In this document: in pieces, positions 46,629 through 57,842 of the stretch
Position numbering within the stretch: the first letter of the stretch is position 1
Layout: each line of letters opens with the position of its first letter
Assembly: GCA_015501075.1 (NCBI GenBank)
Contig: JADNYJ010000043.1
Span: forward strand, 186,001-250,000
Source: Gymnopilus junonius
Taxonomy: Eukaryota > Basidiomycota > Agaricomycetes > Agaricales > Galerinaceae
DNA: 64,000 bases
Direction: 5' to 3'
Position numbers and translations under genes: made by a program
Notes under the pieces: model-generated
Told to the model about the DNA's origin: nothing
The model's input: the letters and a program-made list of their open reading frames with translations, nothing else
The model's database searches: none

Positions 46629-47958
46629 TCATACGGATTGCACTACAAACATCTCGGTCGACGAGTCACGGTAGTGGCACTGCGATTGCAAGTGTATTTG
46701 TGACTCTCTCAAACCTCGGACGCTGTGGGTGTTCATGTTTTCCGAATATGACTTGCGTGTATTCACGATGCTAGCGCTCTTCCGGTTGTTCATCGTTTCG
46801 GCATTGGCGAAAACCATAGCTTCGTGCGTAGTTTCAATATCATGCGCTGAGCGTCCTAGGCCGACCTGAACGATGATGAGGGTAGGCATGATCCCAACTA
46901 CATGGATAAGGCCGGCATCGACGATGGTCTGTTCAGAGAGACATGAGCGTATGAGATGGGAGGGAGTTGGAGATGAATGTACATTCACAACACGCGTGTT
47001 CCGGACTGCAAGGTCGAGGATGGTATATAATGAATATAGGAAGCCTGATTCAATCCTTTGACAATGTCAGATGCGATGATGCGAGTAACTAGTCCAGAAA
47101 AAAAGGGAGACTCACAAAACCGCGATGGTGGAGTTGTACCTCTCAATCACTCTAGCACCCAGTATCACCTGTGCTTTTCGTGCAAGCCACCATATTCGAC
47201 CGGCTGCAGAAAATATGGTAATGTATAGTTCGTTGTTTTTCTTTCTGATTTCACTGACCTGTTAGGACCGTGACAATGGCGTTGAGAGCAAAACTCATGA
47301 CTAGATAGATGTAGGCGTTGTTGAACATCCTTGTGGAGGACCCTTCGAAAACATAGCCACAAGCTGAAGTGAAGTCGGTGAACAATGCCAATCAGGATAT
47401 ACTCGGAAAGTGATGCTGACCCGTTGCTGCTAGAAGAAGGATTATGGGTCCAATAACAACGCTTTTCTTGTGTTCCCAAACGACAAAACAACGGTATATC
47501 AGAAGAGAATCTGCCAGAACACTTCATATGCATTTCAGTTATAATTAATCCACGAAATAAAAAAATAATAACCAGAAACTCACCTATTGGTCACATGCAA
47601 CCAATACTTTGGCCTCACATCCATAAATGACAACCCGCCCTTCAAAAGTTTAGCAAAGAGAATATAATACGTGTATATGATATCTGTCGTGGCAAGGGCG
47701 AACATCAAGACAGCGGAAGCTAGTAACACCCCATGCGAGCTCCTGTGATGTCGCAATAGAACGTAGATACAGATAGCGAAGAGGATAACGTAAAGGCCGT
47801 AAAGAAACGTTTCGAACTAATGGTGGTTTTCATCAGGGTTTGGACAGTGTGCGATGGGGGAAAGGAGGTGTAGATACCAATACAGCACCGACATACGGTG
47901 GTAGGCTCGTCGGGAACGTATTGGAGTCTTCATGTGACGGAAAAGCTAATGATTCCAT
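46629..47958 (-). CDS. Seven-helix membrane protein, tandem copy 2
   Basis: Paralogue of the gene at 42709-44099, same strand. It starts MESLAFPSHEDSNTFPTSLP. Helical blocks include GVLLASAVLMFALATTDIIY, TYYILFAKLLKGGLSFMDVR, RPKYWLHVTNR, LLIYRCFVVWEHKKSV-like and GRIWWLARKAQVILG. The C-terminal helix is DAGLIHVVGIMPTLIIVQVG, and the tail ends EMFVVQSV. Intron positions match copy 1. I see no frame break, so this may be the functional copy. Members of the family lack a known substrate or ligand. Confidence 0.78.
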
Positions 47959-49257
47959 TGCTGGTGATAGAACGATGTGCCGCAATGGGTGAACCGTGTG
48001 TATTTGATTGGCTATATATCCAGCGGGATCTTGTACACCGTGGATTACTCTTCCTGCGCTTCTGCGAAAAATTCAGACCTCGGATCTACCACTTTTCCAG
48101 TGAAATTATTCCGATAGTTGAAAGACGGTACAACTGGAAAATTTGGCGGGGAGAAGGAGGAAAGGGACGTTGCGATGCGGAAAGGAAGAGGGTGAAGGGG
48201 AGTGGATCCACAGAGTCCGAACTTTCGTGGTCGGTGGCATTTTATGCGACATCGGACTAGGTGTGGCGAAGCTGTACTGACCGTCCCCATGGGCGCTGGA
48301 TTAATTTTGTGCCCATGTTCATGATGTTGATATGATATCCAAACGCTGATCCCGGCCATATTGCAGTTCCGGAATCTTTTTCTAAAGGCCGGTATATACA
48401 AGGCGACGCTAGAAAGAGTGTATTCAAGTCCGCATACAGACAGAAGGATGCTGGACAACGGATTTGAGAGTTATACTACTGGCGGTGAAAGAGTAGAGTA
48501 GAACTCAGGATCAGAAACGGGTTGGAAGGTACGGCCTTGACTTGGAAGTCGCGTGTAAAGACACCGAGCATCTCGTTACCGGGGTTGTGCGATGATAGAC
48601 ATGTCCAACCAGATAGTCAGCAGCAGGGCTGCGTTCTTGAGATACAGGCTCATAAGTAGAGATGTCGTAACGTGCAGTCAGAATGTTGACTTTATTAAGA
48701 AAGTTGGAAGGTAAGTTTGAGCGAAAATGGCAAGATAATCCACGAACATATTCTCTGTTTAACTTTGGTCCAAATCAACGTGCGGAGAGTATTTTGTGGC
48801 GTAAGACATCAGGGGTGCTATCCACTTTGTAGGGTTGGACGGAATCAAACAATCACATTGGGCATGGTAAGATTGCAGGCCAGAAATTAATGAAGGAACT
48901 GGGTCGACTTGAGCAAAGCATACGCAAAGTCTGTGCTACGACCATGAGCAACGGCGGATGTGTTTCAGAGCCCTGAAGATGGCAGTGGGCCGATGTTCAA
49001 AAACCGGATAAATGTATATGAAAATGGTTTGTCGATGAAGGTTGGAGAAATGAAGACGGATCAGAGTGCTGGATCCGTGATGTGTCAGCCTCCGACAACG
49101 GTTGAGATGCGTGCACAGCATTTCGGCGACTGGCGAGAAGGCAAGAAACATACGGAGATGCGCTGGAGCTGTTCTTCAGCGTTGAACGCCATCGTCCTCG
49201 AGAGCCCTGGTTGGCCTCTGAACTCATTTCTCGCCCTGGTGGCAGAACAAATTAATC
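47959..49257. other. Divergent intergenic region
   Basis: About 1.3 kb shared upstream of membrane-protein copy 2 (minus) and the MFS gene (plus). The left part resembles the upstream region of copy 1. No gene is supported. Confidence 0.5.
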
Positions 49258-52148
49258 ATGTCATTCTCGACATTCCCCTCCAAACCTCGCCACCATAATG
49301 AATACACTACCTTTGAATCCTATCGACCCCAATCTCCCAAATCCCCAAGAATCTATTCTCCTAGGCCCCAGTCTCCCAAATCCCCGAGAATATATTCACC
49401 TAGACTCCCTGTCTCCCCTATCCCCCCCATCTCAGCTCCCATTATTTCTCCCGCTCCAACTCCTCAGAGCCCCCCGGTATGGCCTCCTCGTTCTCCTCAT
49501 TTGAAGAGAGAGCATCGTGTTGCGCACATATATCAGCCCGCAAGCCCAACAACGCTTGCGAAGCCCACGGCAGCCCATATGCCGGAGCGACCTGCGCCCA
49601 TTCTTCAATTGCCTGGCTTACCACCTCAGGAACTTCCTCGAAGTGTGTTGACGCCCAGGAAGAGAACATTCAAGGAGGAATTTGCTGAGAAGGTGGAGAA
49701 CAGCCGAAAGTGAGGTTCTGTTCACTATTTTCAACCCAGCGCCCTCCTAAATTGCTCGGTTTTTTTTACAGTTGGCTGGCCCAGTTTCGGGCGCCTTGGT
49801 CTAGGGATCCAAGGGTATCCGTTATTCCCCCAGTCACAGAACGACCACCCTCCTTGCCCCCAAAGACCTTCGACTTTATCAGAGAGGAAGCAGGCCACTG
49901 GGGACCTTCTCCAAAGACTGCCAAATCCATGGAAGTAGGCCAATGGGGCGCCTCACCCAAGAGCGCCAAGTTTGTTGAAGAAAGCCTTGGGTACGGTGCT
50001 GGACAAACTGAAGCTGACTATATCCAAGACGAGTACAGCCATGACCCTCCTCCGCTTTACAAGAAACATCCAACTGAAGGTGGTGTTCACGGGTGGTTGT
50101 CGGTAGCTGGCGCGTATGTATCTTTATTTTATATCCGATGACGCACTGCTGATTTGGACTTGATATAGATTCTTGATCCAATTCTGCACCATTGGGTAAG
50201 TTGATGGTACGGATTAATGGTAGAAAGGATCTGACATTCCCTCAAGCTACCTCTTCACATGGAATGTTTTTGAAGGTACGCTGGTTTAACCACTATAGCC
50301 TATCCAATCGATGACCTTGACCACACAGAGCACTACAACCACGTCTACCTCACAGACCAAAACCCAGTTGCCGTCAGGTGCGTCACATCTTATATATTGA
50401 CCTTGTCAGTCATGTCTTAAAATTGCTTGAACAGGTTCATCGGAAGCATTCAGCTCTTCTTAGCCTTCTTCCTCTCTATTGTCACCGGAAAGCTCACAGA
50501 CATGGGTTACTATCGGTTCATCGTCCACCCAGGCTCTGCCCTCTTCGCTATCTGGTACTTAATTTCCAACCTCGCGCTCTATTTTTTATACTAATATATA
50601 TTTTAAAGCTTGCTTTTGCTCTCTTTCATCGGAGAGGAAGAGTTCGCCAAGGTCGGATCACATCCATTCCAAATTTCCCGAACAAAATCTGACTTTATCT
50701 GACTTGGAATCGAAATAGGTGTTTGTTCTTCAAGCCATCGGAATGGGAGTCGGGATGGGACTTGTGCTCATGCCTACTACGGTCATCCCCCTCCACTATT
50801 TCAAGCGCAGACGCGGTCTTGCCATCGGAATTGTCATGAGCGGCGGATCGCTTGGTGGAATGGTATTCCCTCCCGGTATGTCTTCTACTATAGGTATCTC
50901 TCCCCCTTAACCTTTGCTTATCCATCTCTTATCTAGTCCTACGGTAAATTTTATCCCTGCGCCCTTCGAGCAGACCAACTAACAAATGCACACCAGAGCT
51001 CTGATCTCCCTCCGAGGATTTGGCAGTGCAGTCCGCGTCACAGCCTGCATCATCATTGCTTGCCTGTTCATTGGAAATGGTCTCCTCCGTACGCCGCCCA
51101 AAGAGGGAAAGCCTTTGTTCCCTGTTCCCTTCCTTGATTTGACAAAGTATTCTGGGGAGTTGAATTATGTGGGGGCTGCTATTGCGTGAGTCTCCTGCTT
51201 TGCGCCCTTGACCCTTTTTCGCTTGCTGATGCATTTTATTTTCCTTTTCCTAGGACCTTCCTTGCGGTACTGTTCATTTATTGGCCTGGTAAGCCGTTCT
51301 CGTCCCTGATCCATCGAAGAAGAGCTGACGATTCTCTTTCAGCCATGTACCTCGACTTGCTCGGAATGGAAAAGGGTGTCAACCCCAACCTCGCTTTCTA
51401 CACGGTATATTTCTCATCCCACATTGCCTAGAACACCTCATAACTGTTCTTCCTCTTCGCCAGATCATCATCCTGAGCTTCACCAGCGTCATCGCTCGTG
51501 TCGGCCTTGGCTTAGCCTCGACATTGTTGGTCCTTGGAATGCGATGATACCTGTTTCGTTTTTCTTGGCCATCATGATGCTTACGACGTGTACCATGTGC
51601 GTGAAGTTCTACTCTGTGCTACATAGATGAAGAGGTTCTAATGTTTTTTTTTTGCAATTAAAGTCAAGGTCCCAAGTCTTTGGTCGCATACTCGATCTTC
51701 TATGGTATCTTTTCTGGTGCATGTAAGTTCATCCCCTCCCACTTGCTTAGCGGAAGATAACAACTTACTTAGGGTTGTCTCTCATCATCACAACCATTGC
51801 GTCTCTTGCTTCAAGGAAGAGCGAGCTTGGGTGAGCCCTGTCTTCTACTACACAAAGGCTGTTCAGCGCAGACTGACCAGCCATCATCATCACAGCACCC
51901 GGATAGGTCTCATCTTCACCCTCGGTAGCATCGCCTTCCTCCTCTCTGCGTTAGTCCACGACGCCGTGCTCACCGCACAACACGTCTGGGCCATCCCGTC
52001 GGCCGTCTCCGGAGTCATCTTCCTCGCCGTCGCCGTCCTCATCGGCGCATCGAGAATGGTCACAGTCGTGCAGAAGGAGGAAAAGTCGAGGAAGAGGCTG
52101 GCTATGTTGAAGGATATTCCGATCCTGGAGGGTCTTGTGATTGTGTAG
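49258..52148 (+). CDS. MFS transporter, monocarboxylate-transporter-like
   Basis: Membrane permease of the MCT/SLC16-like group, predicted to move monocarboxylates or related solutes across the plasma membrane. The N-terminal half is a long disordered cytosolic region with a tandem PQSPKSPRIYSPR repeat and a second pair (GHWGPSPKTAK, GQWGASPKSAK). Helices start at HGWLSVAGA-FLIQFCTIGY and YLFTWNVFEEHYNHVYL. They include GSIQLFLAFFLSIVTGKLTD, GMGVGMGLVLMPTTVIPLHY, FKRRRGLAIGIVMSGGSLGG (loop 4-5 motif), ALISLRGFGSAVR and PKSLVAYSIFYGIFSGAW. It ends PILEGLVIV. About a dozen short introns are needed. The frame is essentially intact. The repeat-rich N-terminus is unusually long for the family. Confidence 0.85.
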
Positions 52149-52304
52149 ATTCTCTCTCTCGGAGTCGCTCTGTTTCTTTTGAATGGATTTTTTGGGGGTT
52201 CTCATGGGGTTTGAATTGTATCTTATATTAAATTATTAATAGCAAGCAAGAAGGACTCTGAACGACAAAAGCATTGCATTTAGGGCAGAGTTGAAGTGCA
52301 GGGC

Positions 52305-54836
52305 ATGTGGTGCCAAAACCCCAACCTCGGCACATTCCGTAAGTTGTATGCCAACTTGATCAGCTTGGCCAACTTGGCATCTGCCAGAATTCGTTCCTCC
52401 ACAATGAATGCGCTACATTTTGCCCTGCTCTTTAGTGTCTCCAATGATCGAAGGATTGTTACGGACGTACTCACATTACTGCAGATCGTCCATGACACCG
52501 TGCAAGGTGTCAAAGCCAATTCCGTAGCAAGAAATGTTCTGCTGGCACGAATCGAATCGTTGCAGGCCATCATTTCAACGATTCGGCATCAGTTTTGGAC
52601 TCGCCGGTTCGAGCGCTCTTTTAGATATTAAAGAGACTGTTCAAAATATCGCTGATGCTGTTGGATCCCAGCAGAAGAGAGGCTGGGCTCAAAAGGCCTT
52701 GAAAGTCTCAATCGAAGCGTCCGGGCTCTCTCGCCTGGATCAAAGGTTATCAGCAGGGCAACAGCAACTATGTCTTGCAATTAATACTGAAAACGTAGGC
52801 CAGGCAATCAAGGTGAGCTCTCGGAAGTTTGGAAATTGCTGTCGCTAATTTAACATGACCATCGAAATAGAATGCACAAGAGGTCGAAACGATATTCTCT
52901 TCCAAGTCGGAATCGCTCCCAGGAATAATTACAGACAACTTTGAGCATTATCAAGACAGGATTGACCGTCATCGTGATAAGCTAGATTCTCTAACCAAAA
53001 AGCTCCAGCGTTTATACCCCTCCATGGAGAGATACCCGGCGCCATTGGTACCCCCACACGCCCCACTTGACATGGCGCCTGGCCTTGGAATCGGAGGAAT
53101 CAGCAGTCTCATCCGACTTGGAGGGACCATCATCTCGTTGGTGCAAGGCGCCAAGAACAACAGAGAGGAGGCATTTTCCATTGGGCGTCGTGTTCAAGTG
53201 GTCCTTGACGTAATAGAAAGTTTGAATTCCGATCTTATGAACAGGCGAGTACGCAGGGATGAAGTGGACGCTCTCATGAGCTGCCTTCAGAAATGTGCTG
53301 AGGTCGTGGCTGATCAAACTGCTAAAGGAGCTGGGAAGCGGGCTCTTGATGTGCAATCGGACAGGTCAAAGCTGAAGGATCTGGAGAAGGAACTAACAGA
53401 TTGTCTGGTGCGGCTTGGGATAGACTTGCAACTTCACCAGAAGTCTTTAGACGTAAGTTGGATATTGATTTTCTTCCAACGGTTCATTACACACGTTGCT
53501 CACTGATCCATTCAGACCGAACTTATGTTCAATGTCACGGCTAACATTAGTCGACTCGAAAAAGACGTCATCAAAGCTTCCAACAACACCTCGGAAAAAA
53601 TTTCTGCGTCAATAAGGATGGCCGAGCATGGCGCAGAAAGGCTCCAATGGGTCATCGACCGCGCTCCATTTTATTCTACCGCTTCCGGGGACCAAATTCG
53701 AGACTTTTCTGAGCATCCATCTATGCTAATCAACCGAGTGGACTGCAGTGCATCTCGTTAGATATCAAACCCCTGTCCGTCAACAAGGGGTTCACTGCTG
53801 TCACCATAGGCCCTGATTGGCGAGAGTTGCACGTCGCAATAGGAAGGGTCATCCATGTATACGATTTTGGATCAGGAGAGCACCAATTCGAAGTAGGGCG
53901 ACATCAAGGTGCGGTCAGCGCGCTCGGGATTTCGTCAGACAAATGCAAACTACTTTCCTATGGTCAAGTCGTGCAATCAAACTTTGGGACGTCATGAAAA
54001 GGAAGGAGCTGTCTTCTTTCAGCCCCATTCAGTCCTGCTCGGAGGTCCAATTCACTGCTGGACCAGAATACCACGTCGCAACTCACAATCATACCTCAAC
54101 ACAAGTCTTTGCGCGCACAAATACCCAGCAACGAATTTACTACCATGGAGACGCAACCTTTGTTCTCTCTGCTGATGGTCTTGTCATGGCCGTACGCGGG
54201 ACGATGGGAGTTCCTATTATCAGTACACCTTCGATGACCATTGTCCGGGCTGTGCCTTGGGAAAGTCGACCGGGGAAGATCGCGTTGTCTGCAAATGGCC
54301 AGTATCTGTATGTCAGGGCGAACTTCAGTGCAGAGGCGGCCATTTTCAGACTAGAAGATGGTTCAAAGTTGCCGGCCATATCGCTTGACGGCTCGGAAAC
54401 GGAGGAGCAGTTCTACACTGACAACCGTACAGAGGAAGTGCGCCTGGTTGCGGGAACACAAGGAGGTTCTATAAAAATATGGGATATTTTCAGCGGCTCT
54501 CTTTATAAGGAGCTGTCGGATTCATCCAAAGAAGCATCGCCTGTATGTTCGGTCTCTGTCACTGAAAATTTCAGTTGCGGGATCCTCGTCGCCTCTCTTG
54601 ATGCAGGTGGTTTGGTTCGGCTCTGGGATATTGATACGGGCACCTGCCTGTTGAAGCTGGGCGTTGGTATGGACTTCATTTTTTCTGGCATGAGCGGCGG
54701 CAGAGGGCATTATTTTGTCACGGTATCCCCTGATGGATTGAGGCTCCTTGTGAGAAGACGAGAACTCACTGCAATATGTATGTTGCACGGCTTAGCCAAT
54801 GCACTTACAAAACCCAAGGAGGTGTCAGAAACTTGA
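52305..54836 (+). CDS. Helical N-terminus / WD40 protein, frame-broken
   Basis: The N-terminal half is helical: FGLAGSSALLDIKETVQNIA, AQKALKVSIEASGLSRLDQR, and a Gly-rich hydrophobic segment GLGIGGISSLIRLGGTIISL. This is followed by charged helices (KLKDLEKELTDCLVRLGIDL, EKDVIKASNNTSEKI). The C-terminal half is a beta-propeller: VIHVYDFGSGEHQFEVGRHQ, AIKLWDVMKRKEL, GSIKIWDIFSGSLYKEL, GLVRLWDIDTGTCLLKLG. The layout resembles fungal signalling proteins that pair a helical or membrane-active N-terminus with WD repeats, but no NB-ARC/NACHT core is visible. The frame changes near 52593, 53741 and 53966, each repairable by one base. The start is uncertain (52305, or 52403). Confidence 0.55.
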
Positions 54837-55148
54837 AGGCAAAGATCTTAGAGTTGAAATGGATGGAGGTATACATAACGGGCAAAACAGGGAGCACTTA
54901 CGATCAGATAAATAGAATTAACAATCAAAACATGCATAACACATAGCTGGATACTTATCATCCATGCAAGTGACAGCGAGGATTTCAGAATCACGCTAAG
55001 GATAAGGTATATATGGTCAAGAAACCCTGCCGGAGTAGGCTGGAGGAGCTTCGAATTCCAGAAATACAGTTCCAGTTTGCGAGGTACTGGCCCCTTCTAA
55101 ACCCGAGCTCGAGCTGTCAACGGTAATGTGTTCTGTGCACTGAAGGCT
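54837..55148. other. Convergent 3' region
   Basis: About 310 bp between the ends of convergent genes. Nothing recognised. Confidence 0.5.
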
Positions 55149-56018
55149 TCAGCGTGCTTTGAAAGCGGTCACTCCGCCTCCAACTGTCCGCCCACTGCCA
55201 CTTTGCACATGTGTGCTGGGTTGATGAGACTGGCTGCCAAGAGTAATCTGGCCGATACGTGTGGGTAGGAATGTGTCTTCCGAAGTATACAGTGAAGACA
55301 CGTGGGCAGAGTGGCAAGAAATAGAAGAATTCCCTTCCGGACTTGCATTTCGAGGGTAGAAAGACTGGAACCCTTGTTCTCCATGGGGAACAAAAGGGTT
55401 GTGCACACTTGCATTGGAATATAAGGCTGGACGCACAAGTATCAAACTTGACGGAGAGACTTCACCAGTAGACGGCGGTCTTTCGATGTTGAAAGGTACA
55501 GGTATGCTTGCGAGTTCCTCCCTTGCGGCCGGCTGAGAAGATATGTCAATAAGAAAAAGGTAGCATCGTTCAGCTAAATTCACATACAATTAAACAAGCC
55601 AGGCGCAGAGGAATCATCCGAGTATAGACCGAGTCGCAGCCGCCGGGTCCAGAGAAAAGATAGAGTAAGTGCAATGATGATCAGAACTAACAAACCCCAG
55701 CAATGATATTTGCAGTCGGAACACCTGACTTCGTCGTTGAGGTTGTCATTGTCGAAGCATTACTTCCGCTGCTAAATTGGTCACTGGCTGTAGTATTGCT
55801 TTCCGTCGCAGAGGAGGAGGACAATAACGATATGGGTACATCCCCTGAACAGCTGTGGTCAGCTGTGAGCTGGTGGAAGTTAGGACGGATGAAGCTCAGA
55901 TCAACGGATCATTTGTCGATACATGTTTGCTCATGTGGACCACTGAATGAACGTCAGAATACAAGGCCAACAATGAGTACCTAACACGGCATGATCACCT
56001 ATGGAACCCCAGTGAAGA
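55149..56018 (-). CDS. Mucin-like single-pass membrane protein
   Basis: Reading the minus strand, a Ser/Thr-rich extracellular stretch (SSSSATESNTTASDQFSSGS, NASTMTTSTTKSGVPTANII) leads into a transmembrane helix (VLIIIALTLSFLWTRRLRLG) and a cytosolic tail (YSDDSSAPGLFN). After an intron the tail continues (PAAREELASIPVPFNIERPP, FLPTRIGQITLGSQSHQPS) and ends GGGVTAFKAR. Such Ser/Thr-rich one-helix proteins are common in Agaricomycetes and have no assigned function. The frame is off by one base just before the helix, near 55690. The N-terminus and the start (an ATG at 56018 is one choice) are not well supported. Confidence 0.45.
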
Positions 56019-56715
56019 GACAGTTGAAGTGATTTCATGGAGAATGCCCTTATCGATGACAGTGCATAGCGGGATTGTTGTTTAGGGCATTTTCCAAATC
56101 CTCAAGAACGAGGATAAGTAATCACATGGCCCTGCAGAATGAAAAGTGTTAGTGAGCCCTCGACCTTTGTAAACCCTGCGCCAGAAGGCGTGTCGTCCCT
56201 AACTATAGATCGCATCTAGTCTTTCACTCGTACTGATAACTTGTTAAGTGAGGTGCGTCGAGGTCGTAACGCTATACCTTCAGCTCCTACATGACTATTA
56301 AAGAGTCGGTACTCTTATATGACCAATTCTCGTGAATAGTGAATGGGTCGACACGCTCTGTAACGATGTTGCTTGTGAACGAAAGCGTGTCATCGCCTGA
56401 GGGGTGGGTTTTCACTCAGCATTTGATTTGAGCTATTTCAAAATATGAACCTTCTCTGCGAGAATGTTACTTACTAGAGGATGATACGAAACTTGAACGC
56501 AAAGCAAATTTAACTTCATTTTGCGAGTGGAGTCGGGACTGGGAAATTTTAAACGTTTTGGCAAAAAGGGCTTGACAGACGAAATGGATTTCGTCAGGAA
56601 TGGGATAATTCCTGAAAATTCAAGAATAAGGAGTAAGGTTCCGAGCGATGCGAAGCGGAGTGAAAATTTAACATTGGCAAAGGCCACCTTCTGTTTGCTT
56701 GGTAAACCTTATGCC
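56019..56715. other. Intergenic, left flank of hAT element
   Basis: About 700 bp with two short opposed frames around 56433-56718 that are unconvincing. It ends in the target duplication CTTATGCC (56708-56715). Confidence 0.5.
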
Positions 56716-57834
56716 TAGTGTTGTCCCCGGAGCGAGGTGGCTTCGAGGTGTACCTCGCTTCGGTTCGAAATCAAGGCAGTTCGAACCACTTCGATGACAG
56801 CGAGGTGGTTCGAGGTCACTTCGTCGAAGTCACGCGAAGTGGCATCAAATTGTACACGTGATGCGCTCGCCCGCGCATCCAAACGCGTCTCAGCGCCTTA
56901 AATCATTGCGCTCCTTCTCCTCCGTCCTCCCTTCCGCTAGAAGCATGGTAAATATTCGTAGCTATGATACTTTACGTGCCTGAATAAAATTTTCTGATTT
57001 TTTTACCGCCGAATTTCCGTCGTACGATGTTTGTTTCGCCTAGGAGCTCTCACTGAAAGGTATAAAATGGCCCTTCAATCGCATCTTCAGAAATAATCCC
57101 CGCTTTTTCCCTTCAACGCACTTAGATTTTCAGTATGAATTGGGATGCTGAATATGAGCTCCTTAAGAGCCAGATCTCCATCTTCCTGACTCCCCTAACC
57201 CTCCTCCATCTCAGAATGCTCGTTCTCAATCTCAAAATCATGCTCAGGAAGCTTGTTCTTCGACATCCCAAGCTCTGTATATGTACCTCAGCATTCTTTC
57301 TCGTCTCCTACACAGACGTACTTCCTGTCCAAGCATCTTCCGTCCCGTGCGAACGGGTATTCTCTTCCAGCAAAGAAACCTGTGCTCTGCATCGCAATCG
57401 AATTTCTCCGGCATTGCTCAGGCCCTTCAGGTTTTGAAATTTTCATATGATCCGAATGACTGTCTTTCTGGAAGAACTTGCTAAAGACGCAGATTATACG
57501 ATTTCTGGTCCTATCACGGAATCCGCCCTTGATGAGCTCATGGCGACAGGTAAATTTGACGAACTTGCTCAGTTAATCCAAAATGCAAATGAGGCTTCTT
57601 AATTCACTCCATTTATCATCGTAGTTTGTTTAGATTCGTATAATTTACTGTACAGCGTCGTTATCTACGGTCTACATCTAATCTATAGCCACAATCTCAT
57701 TGGACGAAAAAAAGACATCGGCAATCACCGACCTCGCGAGGCCGCGCGAGGTGCACTTCGAACCACTTCGTCCAAATCGAGGTAGTTCGAAGTGTCACCT
57801 CGCTTCGCCTCACATCGCCTCGGGGACAACACTA
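56716..57834. mobile_element. hAT-family non-autonomous element
   Basis: The ends are inverted repeats: left TAGTGTTGTCCCCG at 56716, right CGGGGACAACACTA ending at 57834. A perfect 8-bp target duplication CTTATGCC flanks it at 56708-56715 and 57835-57842, the hallmark of hAT transposons. Subterminal DNA on both sides is rich in CGAGGTGGTTCGA and CACTTCG motifs in both orientations, likely transposase binding sites. Inside is only the C-terminal end of a transposase. Length is 1,119 bp. Confidence 0.95.
57135..57484 (+). pseudogene. hAT transposase C-terminal remnant
   Basis: Contains the hAT dimerisation segment: LPVQASSVPCERVFSSSKET, CALHRNRISPALL and then, one base out of frame after about 57418, AQALQVLKFSYD. 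The catalytic RNase-H core and BED zinc finger are absent, so the copy cannot encode a working transposase. The upstream part (MNWDAEYELLKSQISIFLTP) is degraded. It confirms that the surrounding element is a deletion derivative of an autonomous hAT. Confidence 0.85.
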
Positions 57835-57842
57835 CTTATGCC

